64,000 nucleotides of DNA from Rhodobacter capsulatus (GTDB lineage: Bacteria > Pseudomonadota > Alphaproteobacteria > Rhodobacterales > Rhodobacteraceae). Location of the stretch: positions 1 through 64,000 of the forward strand of contig NZ_SWJZ01000021.1 of assembly GCF_005144475.1 (NCBI RefSeq). Direction: 5' to 3'. Positions 27,825-36,925 of this stretch are shown here, in pieces. The position numbers and the translations under genes are program-made. Numbering within the stretch: position 1 is the first letter of the stretch; each line of letters begins with the position of its first letter. The notes under the pieces were generated by a model, which had not been told where the DNA came from, did no database searches, and saw only the letters and a program-made list of their open reading frames with translations.

Positions 27825-28484
27825 ATGCCCGAAGTGATCTTCCCCGGCCCCGAGGGCCGTCTCGAAGGACGTTACCATCCGCAGCCCGCCCCCGACGCGC
27901 CGATCGCGATCATCCTGCATCCCGATCCGCAATATGGCGGCACGATGAACAACCGCGTTGTCTATAATCTGCATTATGCCTTCCACAAGCTCGGCTTCAC
28001 CGTGCTGCGCTTCAACTTCCGCGGTGTGGGGCGCAGCCAGGGCGAATATGATCAGGGCATCGGGGAACTCTCCGACGCCGCCTCGGCGCTGGATTATCTG
28101 CAGGCGATGAACCCGAATTCGAAGCATTGCTGGGTCGCGGGCTTTTCCTTTGGCGCCTGGATCGGCATGCAGCTTCTGATGCGGCGGCCGGAAATCACCG
28201 GCTTCGTCTCGGTGGCGCCGCCGGCCAACATTTATGACTTCTCCTTCCTGGCGCCCTGCCCGTCCTCGGGTCTGATCATCAACGGCACCGCCGATCGCGT
28301 CGCGCCGCCGAAGGACACGGCGACGCTGGTGGGCAAGCTGCGCGAGCAGAAGGGCATCACCATCACCCATTCGGAAGTCGAGGGCGCCGACCACTTCTTC
28401 AAGGATGACGAAGCCCATATGAAACCGATGATCGAGACGGTGCAGACCTATGTCCGCCGCCGCCTGACCGAGGGCTCGCGGTAA
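27825..28484 (+). CDS. Alpha/beta hydrolase
   Basis: The 219-residue product has the alpha/beta hydrolase order: LRFNFRGVGRSQGEY, the nucleophile elbow GFSFGAWIGM (Ser), an Asp in NGTADRVAPP, and a His in GADHFFKD. It starts at ATG 27825 after GGCGAGAGAAC. It belongs to the short dienelactone-hydrolase-like group, with an unknown ester substrate. It leads a short unit with two further genes and is divergent from iscR. Confidence 0.88.
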   Translation: MPEVIFPGPEGRLEGRYHPQPAPDAPIAIILHPDPQYGGTMNNRVVYNLHYAFHKLGFTVLRFNFRGVGRSQGEYDQGIGELSDAASALDYLQAMNPNSKHCWVAGFSFGAWIGMQLLMRRPEITGFVSVAPPANIYDFSFLAPCPSSGLIINGTADRVAPPKDTATLVGKLREQKGITITHSEVEGADHFFKDDEAHMKPMIETVQTYVRRRLTEGSR

Positions 28485-28485
28485 G

Positions 28486-28713
28486 ATGGCGTTGACCGAG
28501 GATCTCGCCGAGGCGCTGGCCCGCGACGTGATCGCGGCGCAGCGCGACCTGGGCGACAAGGCCGACCGGCTGTTCATGGAGGTGGGCAATTACATCGGCA
28601 CCTCCTCGCCCTCGATGCAGGAAGCCTTCATGACCGCCTGCCGCGCCTATATGGCCGCCGATCGCGGCCGCGATTTCTTCGAGACGCGGCTGAAGGCGCT
28701 GCGGGCCGAATGA
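28486..28713 (+). CDS. Small conserved-looking protein, 75 residues
   Basis: The product is a helical soluble protein (MALTEDLAEALARDVIAAQ) with no motif that I recognise. It starts right after the hydrolase stop and overlaps the HD-domain gene by 4 bases, so it is probably expressed with both. Its function is unknown. Confidence 0.7.
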   Translation: MALTEDLAEALARDVIAAQRDLGDKADRLFMEVGNYIGTSSPSMQEAFMTACRAYMAADRGRDFFETRLKALRAE

Positions 28714-29321
28714 GCGACCAGACGAAAGCGGGGCGGCGCGATCAGCTTTTCGCCTTCCTGCTTGAGGCCGAAAAGCTGAAATCGGTCAGCCGCGCGACGC
28801 CGATCCATGACGGGTCGCGGCGCGAAAACTCGGCCGAGCACAGCTGGACGCTGGCGCTTTATGCGCTGGTTCTGGCTGAGGAAGCGGCGCCCGGCGTCGA
28901 TCCCCTGCGCGCGGTGAAGATGCTTCTGATCCACGATCTTGTGGAAATCGACGTGGGCGATGTGCCGATCCATTCCGCGGGCGGCGCCGCCCATGGCTCG
29001 GCCGAAATCCAGAACGCCGAAGCTGCTGCGGCAAAGCGCATTTTCGGCCTTCTGCCCAAGGATTTGAGCGACGATCTTCATGCGCTTTGGGAAGAATTCG
29101 AAGCCGCCGAAACGGCCACCGCGATCTATGCGAAATCGCTCGACCGGGTGCAGCCGGTGCTGTTGAACCAGCTTTCCGGCGGCGGGTCGTGGCTCGAATA
29201 TGACGTCACCTGGGATCAGCTGCAGACCCGCGTCGGCACCAAGGTCGCCCGCGGCCTGCCCGCCGTCTGGGACTGGGTGCAAGCGAAGATCCGCCCCTGG
29301 TTCAACGCGCGCGGACTCTGA
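28710..29321 (+). CDS. HD-domain phosphohydrolase (YfbR/HDDC2-like)
   Basis: The 203-residue product has the metal-binding HD pattern: His in NSAEHSWTLAL, His-Asp in LLIHDLVEIDVGD, and the distal Asp in SLDRVQPVL. This is typical of 5'-deoxynucleotidases of the YfbR group. It probably dephosphorylates nucleoside monophosphates. It is the last gene of the hydrolase unit and lies upstream of icd with 93 bases between. Confidence 0.88.
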   Translation: MSDQTKAGRRDQLFAFLLEAEKLKSVSRATPIHDGSRRENSAEHSWTLALYALVLAEEAAPGVDPLRAVKMLLIHDLVEIDVGDVPIHSAGGAAHGSAEIQNAEAAAAKRIFGLLPKDLSDDLHALWEEFEAAETATAIYAKSLDRVQPVLLNQLSGGGSWLEYDVTWDQLQTRVGTKVARGLPAVWDWVQAKIRPWFNARGL

Positions 29322-29332
29322 TCCGGAAATCG

Positions 29333-29348
29333 GTATGCAATCGCATAC
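29333..29348. promoter_or_regulatory. Perfect palindrome upstream of icd
   Basis: GTATGCAATCGCATAC has perfect six-base half sites around four bases. It lies 67 bases upstream of the icd start and is the right size for a dimeric repressor. I do not recognise the regulator. Confidence 0.5.
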
Positions 29349-29414
29349 AAGGCTAGCCAAACCCGCGAAAACCCGCTAAAAAGCGGCAACGAGTCACCAA
29401 GGCATGAGGGCCCA

Positions 29415-30629
29415 ATGTCGAAGATCAAGGTAGCGAATCCCATCGTCGAGATGGACGGCGACGAGATGACCCGGATCATCTGGGATTTCATCAAGAAGAA
29501 GCTGATCCTGCCCTATCTCGACATCGATCTGCTGTACTACGATCTCGGCATCGAGGAACGTGACCGCACCAACGACCAGATCACCATCGATTCCGCGCTG
29601 AAGACGAAAGAGGTCGGCGTGGCGGTGAAATGCGCCACGATCACCCCCGACGAGGCCCGGGTGGCCGAATTCAACCTCAAGCAGATGTGGAAATCGCCGA
29701 ACGGCACGATCCGCAACATCCTCGGCGGCGTGATCTTCCGCGAGCCGATCATCTGCCGCAACGTGCCGCGTCTGGTGCCGGGCTGGACCCAGCCGATCGT
29801 GATCGGCCGCCATGCCTTTGGCGATCAATACCGCGCCACCGATTTCCACTTCCCCGGCAAGGGCCAGCTGACGATGAAATTCGTCGGCGAGGACGGCACG
29901 GTGATCGAAAAGACCGTCTTCGACGCCCCCGGTGCCGGGGTGGCGATGGGGATGTACAACCTCGACGCCTCGATCATCGACTTCGCGCGGTCGTCGATGA
30001 ACTATGGCTTGCTCAAGGGCTGGCCGGTCTATCTCTCGACCAAGAACACCATCCTCAAGGCCTATGACGGCCGCTTCAAGGATCTGTTCCAGAAGGTTTA
30101 CGAGGAAGAATTCGCCGACAAGTTCAAGGCGGCGGGCATCCATTACGAACACCGTCTGATCGACGACATGGTGGCCTCGGCGCTGAAATGGTCGGGCGGC
30201 TATGTCTGGGCCTGCAAGAACTACGATGGCGACGTGCAATCGGACACCGTGGCGCAGGGCTTCGGCTCGCTCGGTCTCATGACCTCGGTTCTGATGACGC
30301 CCGATGGCAAGATCGTCGAGGCCGAGGCCGCGCATGGCACCGTCACCCGTCACTACCGCCAGCATCAGGCCGGCAAGGAGACCTCGACGAACTCGATCGC
30401 CTCGATCTTCGCCTGGACCGGCGGTCTGAAACATCGCGCGAAGCTCGATGACAACGCGGCGCTGATGACTTTCGCGACGACGCTGGAAAAGGTCTGCGTG
30501 CAGACGGTCGAAGACGGCTTCATGACCAAGGACCTGTCGCTGCTGGTCGGCCCCGATCAGAAATGGCTGACCACCATGGGCTATCTGGAGAAGGTCGACG
30601 AATATCTGAACAAGGCGCTGGCGGGCTGA
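29415..30629 (+). CDS. icd: NADP-dependent isocitrate dehydrogenase
   Basis: This TCA-cycle enzyme oxidises isocitrate to 2-oxoglutarate. The 404-residue product is the eukaryote-like (type II) form: [15 protein letters not shown] at the N-terminus, the metal/substrate region [27 protein letters not shown] in part ([14 protein letters not shown]), and [12 protein letters not shown] near the C-terminus. It is monocistronic, with its own promoter region and a strong terminator. Confidence 0.97.
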   Translation: MSKIKVANPIVEMDGDEMTRIIWDFIKKKLILPYLDIDLLYYDLGIEERDRTNDQITIDSALKTKEVGVAVKCATITPDEARVAEFNLKQMWKSPNGTIRNILGGVIFREPIICRNVPRLVPGWTQPIVIGRHAFGDQYRATDFHFPGKGQLTMKFVGEDGTVIEKTVFDAPGAGVAMGMYNLDASIIDFARSSMNYGLLKGWPVYLSTKNTILKAYDGRFKDLFQKVYEEEFADKFKAAGIHYEHRLIDDMVASALKWSGGYVWACKNYDGDVQSDTVAQGFGSLGLMTSVLMTPDGKIVEAEAAHGTVTRHYRQHQAGKETSTNSIASIFAWTGGLKHRAKLDDNAALMTFATTLEKVCVQTVEDGFMTKDLSLLVGPDQKWLTTMGYLEKVDEYLNKALAG

Positions 30630-30654
30630 TCCCGGGCATCTTTTCGAAACTGCA

Positions 30655-30680
30655 AGGGCCGGGATTTCCCGGCCCTTTTT
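30655..30680 (+). terminator. Rho-independent terminator of icd
   Basis: Perfect ten-pair stem AGGGCCGGGA/TCCCGGCCCT with a TT loop, ending in five T. Confidence 0.9.
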
Positions 30681-30706
30681 CAATGCGTTGCAATGCGCTT
30701 TGCATG

Positions 30707-30943
30707 TTACCAGCCGAAATGCGTCCAATGCGGCATCGGCGGCGTGGGCCCGCGCGGCGGCAGGCCGATATCGCGCCGCAAGTGGTCGTCCATCTCGGCG
30801 AAGCGGGCGGCAAGGCCCCGGTTGCGGTGATGGGTCAAAAGCGCCGCCAGCGTGCCCAACAGCACCCGGCGCGGCCCATGGGCCGCCATCAGCGTTTCAA
30901 GATCAAGTTTCAGCGACAGCTCGAAGTCGTCGGTTCTGGTCAT
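30707..30943 (-). CDS. DUF1127-family small protein
   Basis: The 78-residue product starts at MTRTDDFELSLKLD, preceded by GGAAAGGAC. The C-terminal half RFAEMDDHLRRDIGLPP is the DUF1127 (YjiS-like) signature. In Rhodobacter such small basic proteins affect RNA turnover and stress responses. The frame runs far upstream, but that portion looks non-coding. It is convergent with icd. A second family member lies at 39471-39680. Confidence 0.85.
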   Translation of the reverse strand: MTRTDDFELSLKLDLETLMAAHGPRRVLLGTLAALLTHHRNRGLAARFAEMDDHLRRDIGLPPRGPTPPMPHWTHFGW

Positions 30944-31077
30944 GTCCTTTCCGGTGCACGCGGCAACCGGCCTCTGGTTTGGATGGAAAAAGACCGGAAC
31001 GGGCCAGGGGCCAGACGCAGGCTTGGGGGGATCCGGTCGAAGGTCAGACGTGGTGCCGAGACACCGGGGCGGATGGC

Positions 31078-31170
31078 TTACGCGAAAATGCGGTAGCGAT
31101 TGACTGCGGCTGCGGTTGCCGCAGCGCGAGTGAGCCCACCGGTTCGGAGGTTGGATGCATAAATGGTCAT
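31078..31170 (-). CDS. Possible 30-residue small protein
   Basis: The frame MTIYASNLRTGGLTRAAATA and onwards to NRYRIFA follows a strong Shine-Dalgarno sequence (GGGAGGGCGGGTC before the ATG). It lies 134 bases upstream of the DUF1127 gene on the same strand, so it could be a leader peptide or an independent small protein. No family is recognised. The support is the ribosome-binding site alone. Confidence 0.4.
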   Translation of the reverse strand: MTIYASNLRTGGLTRAAATAAAVNRYRIFA

Positions 31171-31328
31171 GACCCGCCCTCCCTGTCTGAATTGCCGGAT
31201 GCGGCGAAGATGCACGCGCCCCTGAGTCGCGCCAAGAAAAAAGCCACGCGCCGGGTGGAACACGCGCGGCCCGTGTCCGCGCGGCCACAGCCCCTTGCCC
31301 GAGACCGCGGAGCATGAGAAAAGCCCGC

Positions 31329-31946
31329 ATGACCGAAATCATCGCCGAAAACCCCGTCGAACACACGCTTCTGGATGATGCCCAGGGGATCGCCTATGGC
31401 ACCACGATGGCCGCTTTCGGCATCGTGCTGCTCACCCATCTGGGTCTTGTCACCGGCCAGACCGCGGGGCTTGCCGTGCTGATCAGCTACGCCACCGGCT
31501 GGGGCTTTGGCCCGGTCTTCTTCGCGATCAACATTCCCTTTTACTGGTTCGGCTACCGGCGCATGGGGCTTGGCTTCGTGATCAAGACCTTCCTCTCGGT
31601 CGCTGCACTTTCGGCGCTGGCCGCCTTCCTGCCCGGCTATGTCAGCTTCGCCAATGTCAACCCGCTCGTCGGCGCGGTGATCTTCGGCTTTCTCTCCGGC
31701 TCCGCCCTGCTCGCGCTTTTCCGCCACGGCGCCAGCCTCGGCGGCGTCGGCATCATGGCGCTTTACCTGCAGGACCGCACCGGCTTTCGCGCCGGCTGGA
31801 CGCAGCTGATCTTTGACGCCTGCGTCTTCGGCCTCGCCCTGACCTTGCGCGACTGGAAGACCGTCGCGATCTCGGCCTTGGGCGCGCTCGTCATCAACAT
31901 CGTCATTGCAATGAACCACCGCCGCGACCGCTATATCGCCACCTGA
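31329..31946 (+). CDS. YitT-family membrane protein (first copy)
   Basis: The 205-residue product has about five membrane segments, including YGTTMAAFGIVLLTHLGLVTG, in part AAFGIVLLTHLGLVTGQTAG, which is the YitT (DUF161) pattern. It lacks the C-terminal DUF2179 domain of longer relatives. An upstream ATG at 31314 is also possible but sits too close to its GGAG. The next gene is a diverged paralogue. The function of the family is unknown. Confidence 0.85.
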   Translation: MTEIIAENPVEHTLLDDAQGIAYGTTMAAFGIVLLTHLGLVTGQTAGLAVLISYATGWGFGPVFFAINIPFYWFGYRRMGLGFVIKTFLSVAALSALAAFLPGYVSFANVNPLVGAVIFGFLSGSALLALFRHGASLGGVGIMALYLQDRTGFRAGWTQLIFDACVFGLALTLRDWKTVAISALGALVINIVIAMNHRRDRYIAT

Positions 31947-31985
31947 TCCGTTGACAGGACAGCCCTTCTGACGCATATTCAAGTC

Positions 31986-32597
31986 ATGAGTGCTGACCCA
32001 TCCCCCCGCCGCTACACCGTGTTCGAGGACGCCCAGGGGCTCGTCCTCGCCTCGGCACAGGCGGCGCTGGGCATCCACCTTCTGCGCGCGGCGGGGCTGG
32101 TGACGGGCGGCACCGCGGGCACGGCGCTGATCCTGTCCTACGCCACCGGGCTGAATTTCTCGGCGCTGTTCTTCGGGCTCAACATCCCCTTCTTCGCGCT
32201 GGCCTGGTGGGCGCGCGGGCCCGTCTTTTGCGTGAAATCGCTGGTCACCGTCAGCTTCGTCTCGGTCCTGGCCGAGGCGCTCAAACCCGTTCTCGTCCTC
32301 GACACGATCCACCCGGCCGCCGCGGCGCTTTTGTTCGGCGTTTCGGCGGGCGTCGGGCTTCTGGGCCTGTTCCGCCATTCCGGCACCTTGGGCGGCGTCT
32401 CGATCGTCGCGCTGATCGTGCAGGACCGCTACGGCTGGCGCGCGGGCCATGTGCAACTGGCGCATGACCTGATCCTGTTCGCCATCGCCACGCTGATCCT
32501 GCCGCTGGACCGCATCGGCTGGTCGCTTCTCGGCGCCGTCGTTCTGAACTTCGTGATCGCCTTCAACCACCGCCGCGACTGGTATATCGTGTCGTGA
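31986..32597 (+). CDS. YitT-family membrane protein (second copy)
   Basis: The 203-residue product aligns with the first copy along its full length. Shared blocks are EDAQGLVLASAQAALGIHLL, GTAGTALILSYATG, FRHSGTLGGVSIVAL and FNHRRDWYIVS. It starts 39 bases after it, and its stop overlaps the SMR gene start. It is a tandem duplication, diverged enough to be old. Confidence 0.85.
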   Translation: MSADPSPRRYTVFEDAQGLVLASAQAALGIHLLRAAGLVTGGTAGTALILSYATGLNFSALFFGLNIPFFALAWWARGPVFCVKSLVTVSFVSVLAEALKPVLVLDTIHPAAAALLFGVSAGVGLLGLFRHSGTLGGVSIVALIVQDRYGWRAGHVQLAHDLILFAIATLILPLDRIGWSLLGAVVLNFVIAFNHRRDWYIVS

Positions 32598-32929
32598 TGA
32601 AACCCTATCTCTACCTCCTCATCGCGGTGCTGTTCGAGACCTTCGGCTCCACCTGCCTGCAGGCCTCGAACCAGTTCACCCGGCTCTGGCCGACGCTGGG
32701 CGTGATCTTTGGCTTCGGCGTGGCCTTCTGGTTCTTTACCCTCGTGCTGAAAACCTTGCCGCTTGGCATCACCTATGCGCTCTGGTCGGGGATCGGCATC
32801 GTGCTGATCACCGCCTCGGGCTGGCTGATCTTTCAGCAAAAACTCGACGCGCCCGCGCTTTTCGGCATCGGGCTCATCATCGCGGGCATCGCCGTCATCA
32901 ACCTGTTTTCATCCGCAGGGCATCCCTGA
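32597..32929 (+). CDS. Small multidrug resistance (SMR) transporter
   Basis: The 110-residue product has four membrane segments and the essential Glu14 in LIAVLFETFGSTCLQAS. The GITYALWSGIGIV segment is the typical SMR signature. It is an EmrE/SugE-type proton antiporter for cationic compounds, acting as a dimer. ATGA overlap with the YitT gene suggests co-transcription. Confidence 0.92.
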   Translation: MKPYLYLLIAVLFETFGSTCLQASNQFTRLWPTLGVIFGFGVAFWFFTLVLKTLPLGITYALWSGIGIVLITASGWLIFQQKLDAPALFGIGLIIAGIAVINLFSSAGHP

Positions 32930-32998
32930 CGCGGTTCTTGCTGGCCAAACGGCTGCTTTTCCCGTAAGGGCAGCACAAATCTCGAACAGGCGGACTTC

Positions 32999-34816
32999 AT
33001 GGACATTCGCAATATTGCGATCATCGCACACGTTGACCACGGCAAGACGACCCTCGTCGACAAGCTGCTGGGTCAATCCGGGTCATTCCGGGAAAATCAG
33101 GCCGTCGCCGAACGGGCGATGGACTCAAACGACATCGAACGCGAACGCGGCATCACCATTCTGGCCAAATGCACCTCGGTCGAATGGAAGGGCACGCGGA
33201 TCAACATCGTCGACACCCCCGGCCACGCCGATTTCGGCGGCGAGGTGGAACGGATCCTGAGCATGGTCGATGGCGTCTGCCTCTTGGTCGATGCCGCCGA
33301 AGGTCCGATGCCGCAAACGAAATTCGTGACCTCGAAGGCCCTCGCCCTTGGGCTCAAGCCGATCGTCGTGCTGAACAAGGTCGACAAACCCGCGGCCGAG
33401 CCCGACCGCGCGCTGAACGAGGTCTTCGACCTGTTTGCCAACCTTGGCGCCAGTGACGAGCAGCTCGATTTCCCGCATGTCTACGCCTCGGGCATCGGCG
33501 GCTGGGCCGACCGCGAGCTTGACGGGCCGCGTCAGGATCTGTCGGCGCTCTTCGACCTGATCCTGGAACATGTCGAGCCGCCGAAACAGGAATTCCGCGC
33601 CGACGAGCCGTTCCAGATGCTCGCCACCACGCTCTCGGCCGACCCGTTCATCGGCCGCATCCTCACCGGCCGCGTCGAGGCCGGGCGGCTCAAGGTCGGC
33701 GACACGCTCAAGGCGCTCTCGCGCACCGGCGAGCGGATCGAGCAGTTCCGCTGCACCAAGATCCTCGCCTTCCGCGGCCTGACGCAACAGCCGATCGATC
33801 TGGCCGAGGCGGGCGATATCGTCACCATCGCGGGCATGACCAAGGCGACCGTGGCCGACACCCTTTGCGCGCTGGAAATCGAAACCGCGATCCCCTCGCA
33901 ACCGATTGATCCGCCGACGATTTCGGTCACCTTCGGGATCAACGACAGCCCGCTTGCGGGGCGTGACGGCACCAAGGTGCAATCGCGCGTCATCCGCGAA
34001 CGGCTGATGAAGGAAGCCGAAACCAACGTCGCGATCCGCGTCGAAGACACGCCCGGCGGCGATGCTTTCGTCGTCTCGGGGCGCGGCGAACTTCAGATGG
34101 GCGTCTTGATCGAGAACATGCGCCGCGAAGGCTTCGAGCTGTCGATCTCGCGCCCGCGCGTGATCTTCCGCGAGGAAAACAACGAACGGCTCGAGCCGAT
34201 CGAAGAGGTCATCGTCGATGTCGACGACGAGTATTCGGGCGCGGTGATCGAGAAACTGACCGGGCCGCGCAAGGGCGATCTGGTCGAAATGCGCCCCGCC
34301 GGTCACGGCAAGACCCGGATCGTCGCCCATGTGCCGTCGCGCGGCCTGATCGGTTATCAGGGCGAATTCATGACCGACACCCGCGGCAACGGCGTGCTGA
34401 ACCGCATCTTCCACGGCTGGGCACCCTACAAGGGCCCGATCCAGGGCCGTCGCCAGGGCGTGCTGATCTCGATGGAGAACGGCGTCTCGGTCGCCTATGC
34501 GTTGTGGAACCTCGAAGAACGCGGCAAGCTCTTCATCGGCGCGCAGGAACAGATCTACGAGGGCATGATCATCGGCGAGCATTCGCGCGACAATGACCTC
34601 GAGGTGAACCCGCTCAAGGGCAAGAAGCTGACCAACGTCCGCGCCTCGGGCACGGACGAAGCCGTGCGCCTGACGCCGCCGGTGCGGATGAGCCTGGAAG
34701 AGGCGATCGCCTATATCGACGACGACGAGCTGGTGGAAGTCACCCCGAAGATCGTCCGCCTGCGCAAGCGGCTTCTGGACCCGCATGAGCGCAAACGCGC
34801 CTCGCGCTCGGAATAA
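32999..34816 (+). CDS. typA: Translational GTPase TypA/BipA
   Basis: This ribosome-associated GTPase supports ribosome assembly and stress adaptation. The 605-residue product has the G motifs [29 protein letters not shown] and [11 protein letters not shown], followed by EF-Tu-like and EF-G-like domains and the BipA C-terminal domain. A terminator follows at once. Confidence 0.97.
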   Translation: MDIRNIAIIAHVDHGKTTLVDKLLGQSGSFRENQAVAERAMDSNDIERERGITILAKCTSVEWKGTRINIVDTPGHADFGGEVERILSMVDGVCLLVDAAEGPMPQTKFVTSKALALGLKPIVVLNKVDKPAAEPDRALNEVFDLFANLGASDEQLDFPHVYASGIGGWADRELDGPRQDLSALFDLILEHVEPPKQEFRADEPFQMLATTLSADPFIGRILTGRVEAGRLKVGDTLKALSRTGERIEQFRCTKILAFRGLTQQPIDLAEAGDIVTIAGMTKATVADTLCALEIETAIPSQPIDPPTISVTFGINDSPLAGRDGTKVQSRVIRERLMKEAETNVAIRVEDTPGGDAFVVSGRGELQMGVLIENMRREGFELSISRPRVIFREENNERLEPIEEVIVDVDDEYSGAVIEKLTGPRKGDLVEMRPAGHGKTRIVAHVPSRGLIGYQGEFMTDTRGNGVLNRIFHGWAPYKGPIQGRRQGVLISMENGVSVAYALWNLEERGKLFIGAQEQIYEGMIIGEHSRDNDLEVNPLKGKKLTNVRASGTDEAVRLTPPVRMSLEEAIAYIDDDELVEVTPKIVRLRKRLLDPHERKRASRSE

Positions 34817-34826
34817 GACGAAAAAG

Positions 34827-34850
34827 GGGGGGCTTCGCGCCCCCCTCTTT
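34827..34850 (+). terminator. Terminator of typA
   Basis: Stem GGGGGGC/GCCCCCC with a TTCGC loop, followed by TCTTT. Confidence 0.75.
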
Positions 34851-34857
34851 GCTGCGC

Positions 34858-34950
34858 AAATTCACCCCCCGCGGGATATTTGGACCAAGGTGAAACCGGG
34901 CCTTTCCGGTTTTGGTTTCACCTTGGCGCAAATATCCCGGGGGTGAATTT
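34858..34950. repeat. Large palindromic element, about 93 bases
   Basis: Inverted arms of about 44 bases begin AAATTCACCCCC and end GGGGGTGAATTT. The outer arms contain CCAAATATCCC-type sequence and the inner arms AACCGG/CCGGTT. One arm contains CACCTTGGCGCAAATATCCC, repeated at 2464-2490. It lies between two convergent genes, flanked by a terminator on each side. Confidence 0.9.
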
Positions 34951-34965
34951 CATTCGGCACGAATG

Positions 34966-34992
34966 AAAGAGGGGGGCAGCGCCCCCCTTTTC
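34966..34992 (-). terminator. Terminator of the ABC transporter operon
   Basis: The stem of G6-C and G-C6 is preceded by AAAGAG and followed by CTTTT on the plus strand. Read on the minus strand it ends in a pyrimidine-rich tail, after the stop of the ATPase gene. Confidence 0.65.
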
Positions 34993-34994
34993 CA

Positions 34995-36122
34995 TCAGCG
35001 AAACAGCACCAGCGCACCGGGCGACCAGGCGACCCGTGTCTGTGTGCCCACATCCAGCACCGGGCGGCCGAAGACGTTGCGCATCGAAATGCGGACCGGC
35101 GTCTCCACCCCCTCCAGCTTCACGTCGTAATAGGTCATGTCGCCGTAATAGACGACCTCGTCGATCACGCCGGGGGATTCGCGATCCTGCGCTTTCTGGC
35201 CCTCGTACAGGATCGTCAGCGTCTCGGGGCGGAAGCCCACCGCCGCCGCGCCGCCCGTGGGCTTGGCCGAGGCCTGTTCGTCGGTCACCTCGACCGGACC
35301 AAGCCCCGCGACGTCCAGCTGCACATGGCCGCCGCCCTCGCTCAGAACATTGGCGGGCAGGAAGTTCATCACGCCGATGAAATCCGCCACCCGGCGCGAG
35401 GCCGGACGGCGGTAAAGCGTTTCCGGATCGGCCAGCTGCGCGATCTCGCCCTCGAACATCACGGCGATGCGGTCCGACATCACCAGCGCCTCTTCCTGAT
35501 CATGCGTCACCAGAACGAAGGTGATCCCCACCTCGCGCTGCAGCTTGATCAGCTCGATCTGCATCTGCTCGCGGATCTTCTTGTCGAGCGCCGAGAGCGG
35601 CTCATCGAGCAGCAGCACCTTGGGCTTGAGGATCAGCGCCCGGGCCAGCGCCACCCGCTGCCGCTGCCCGCCCGAAAGCGCATGCGCCGCCCGCGCGCCA
35701 TAGCCCTTGAGGCCGACCATCTCCAGCGCCTCTTCCACCGCCCGGGCCTTTTCGGCCTCGGACCGCGGATCGCGGCGCAGCCCGAAGCCGACGTTTTCCG
35801 CCACGCTCAGATGCGGGAAGATCGCATAGCTTTGAAACACCATGTTCGTCGGGCGCTTGTTCGGCGGCACGTCTTCCATGTGCTTGCCATCGATCAGCAC
35901 TGCGCCCGAGGAAATATCCTCGAACCCGGCGATGGTGCGCAAAAGCGTGGTCTTGCCGCAGCCCGAGGGGCCCAGCAGCGAAAAGAACTCGCCCTCGCGG
36001 ATCGTCGCGGTGATGCCGCGCAGCGCGTGGTAATCGCCGTAATATTTGTGCACGCGATCGAATTCGATCATCTTCTTGCGCTGTTCGAGCGGCACTTTCG
36101 CGGTGATGACGTTCTGGCTCAC
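34995..36122 (-). CDS. Polyamine-type ABC transporter ATP-binding protein
   Basis: The 375-residue product has Walker A GPSGCGKTTLLR, signature ALSGGQRQRVALARAL, Walker B VLLLDEPLSALD, switch His in LVTHDQEEAL, and a C-terminal TOBE domain (about 280-375). It is typical of the PotA/PotG group. It overlaps the permease gene by 4 bases. It energises uptake of polyamines or related organic cations; the substrate is inferred from family only. Confidence 0.92.
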   Translation of the reverse strand: MSQNVITAKVPLEQRKKMIEFDRVHKYYGDYHALRGITATIREGEFFSLLGPSGCGKTTLLRTIAGFEDISSGAVLIDGKHMEDVPPNKRPTNMVFQSYAIFPHLSVAENVGFGLRRDPRSEAEKARAVEEALEMVGLKGYGARAAHALSGGQRQRVALARALILKPKVLLLDEPLSALDKKIREQMQIELIKLQREVGITFVLVTHDQEEALVMSDRIAVMFEGEIAQLADPETLYRRPASRRVADFIGVMNFLPANVLSEGGGHVQLDVAGLGPVEVTDEQASAKPTGGAAAVGFRPETLTILYEGQKAQDRESPGVIDEVVYYGDMTYYDVKLEGVETPVRISMRNVFGRPVLDVGTQTRVAWSPGALVLFR

Positions 36123-36925
36123 AGGAACCCCCCAGTGTCTTTGGCGCCGGTCTTCGCGATGCCGCGGCGGCGGAAATATTCGGCAAGCGTCAGCAGCAGC
36201 ACCGAGCAGACCACAAGCACGGTGCCAAGCGCCATGATCATCGGGATCTGTTTCGGAAAGCGCAGCTGCGAATAGATATAGGTGGGCAGCGTCGTCTGCT
36301 CGCCCGCCAGGAAGAAGGCCATGATGAATTCATCGAGCGAGATGGTGAACGCCATCAGCGCCGCCGAAATGATCCCGGGCGTCACCAGCGGCAGGATGAT
36401 CAGCCGGAAGGTCGACCATTTCGTCTCGCCCAGATCATAGGCCGCTTCTTCCAGCGACCGGTCCAGCGAGGAAAACGCCGCATTCAGCACCGCAATCGCA
36501 TAGGGCGTCGCCACCAGCACATGGCCGAGGATCACGGTGAAGATCGACATCGGCACGCCAATCGCCAGCAGCACCACCAGAAGCGACACCGCGACGATGA
36601 TCTCGGGCAGCACGAGCGGCAGCATGATCAGCCCCATCGCCCCCGCCTTGCCGCGGTAATTGTAACGCGTGGCCGAGCGCGCGGCAAAGATGCCGAGCGT
36701 CGTCGCCAGGATCGAGGTCGACACCGCCACGATCAGCGAATTCGCCAGCGCCGTCGCCAGCGACTGGTTTTCGAACAGCTGCCCGAACCATTTCAGCGTG
36801 AAGCCCTTGAGCGGAAAGGCGATCACCGTGCCGTCGTTGAAGGCGAAGACCGGCAGAAGCGCGATCGGCGCATAGAGGAAGGCAAGATACAGAAAGGCAT
36901 AGGCCCTCAGACCGGAGAACTTCAT
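36119..36925 (-). CDS. Polyamine-type ABC transporter permease (PotC/PotI-like)
   Basis: The 268-residue product starts at the ATG after GAGGGGGGCAA. It has six predicted spans and the cytoplasmic EAA loop SLEEAAYDLGETKWSTFRLI. It overlaps the upstream permease gene by 4 bases and is coupled to the ATPase gene. Confidence 0.92.
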   Translation of the reverse strand: MKFSGLRAYAFLYLAFLYAPIALLPVFAFNDGTVIAFPLKGFTLKWFGQLFENQSLATALANSLIVAVSTSILATTLGIFAARSATRYNYRGKAGAMGLIMLPLVLPEIIVAVSLLVVLLAIGVPMSIFTVILGHVLVATPYAIAVLNAAFSSLDRSLEEAAYDLGETKWSTFRLIILPLVTPGIISAALMAFTISLDEFIMAFFLAGEQTTLPTYIYSQLRFPKQIPMIMALGTVLVVCSVLLLTLAEYFRRRGIAKTGAKDTGGFL

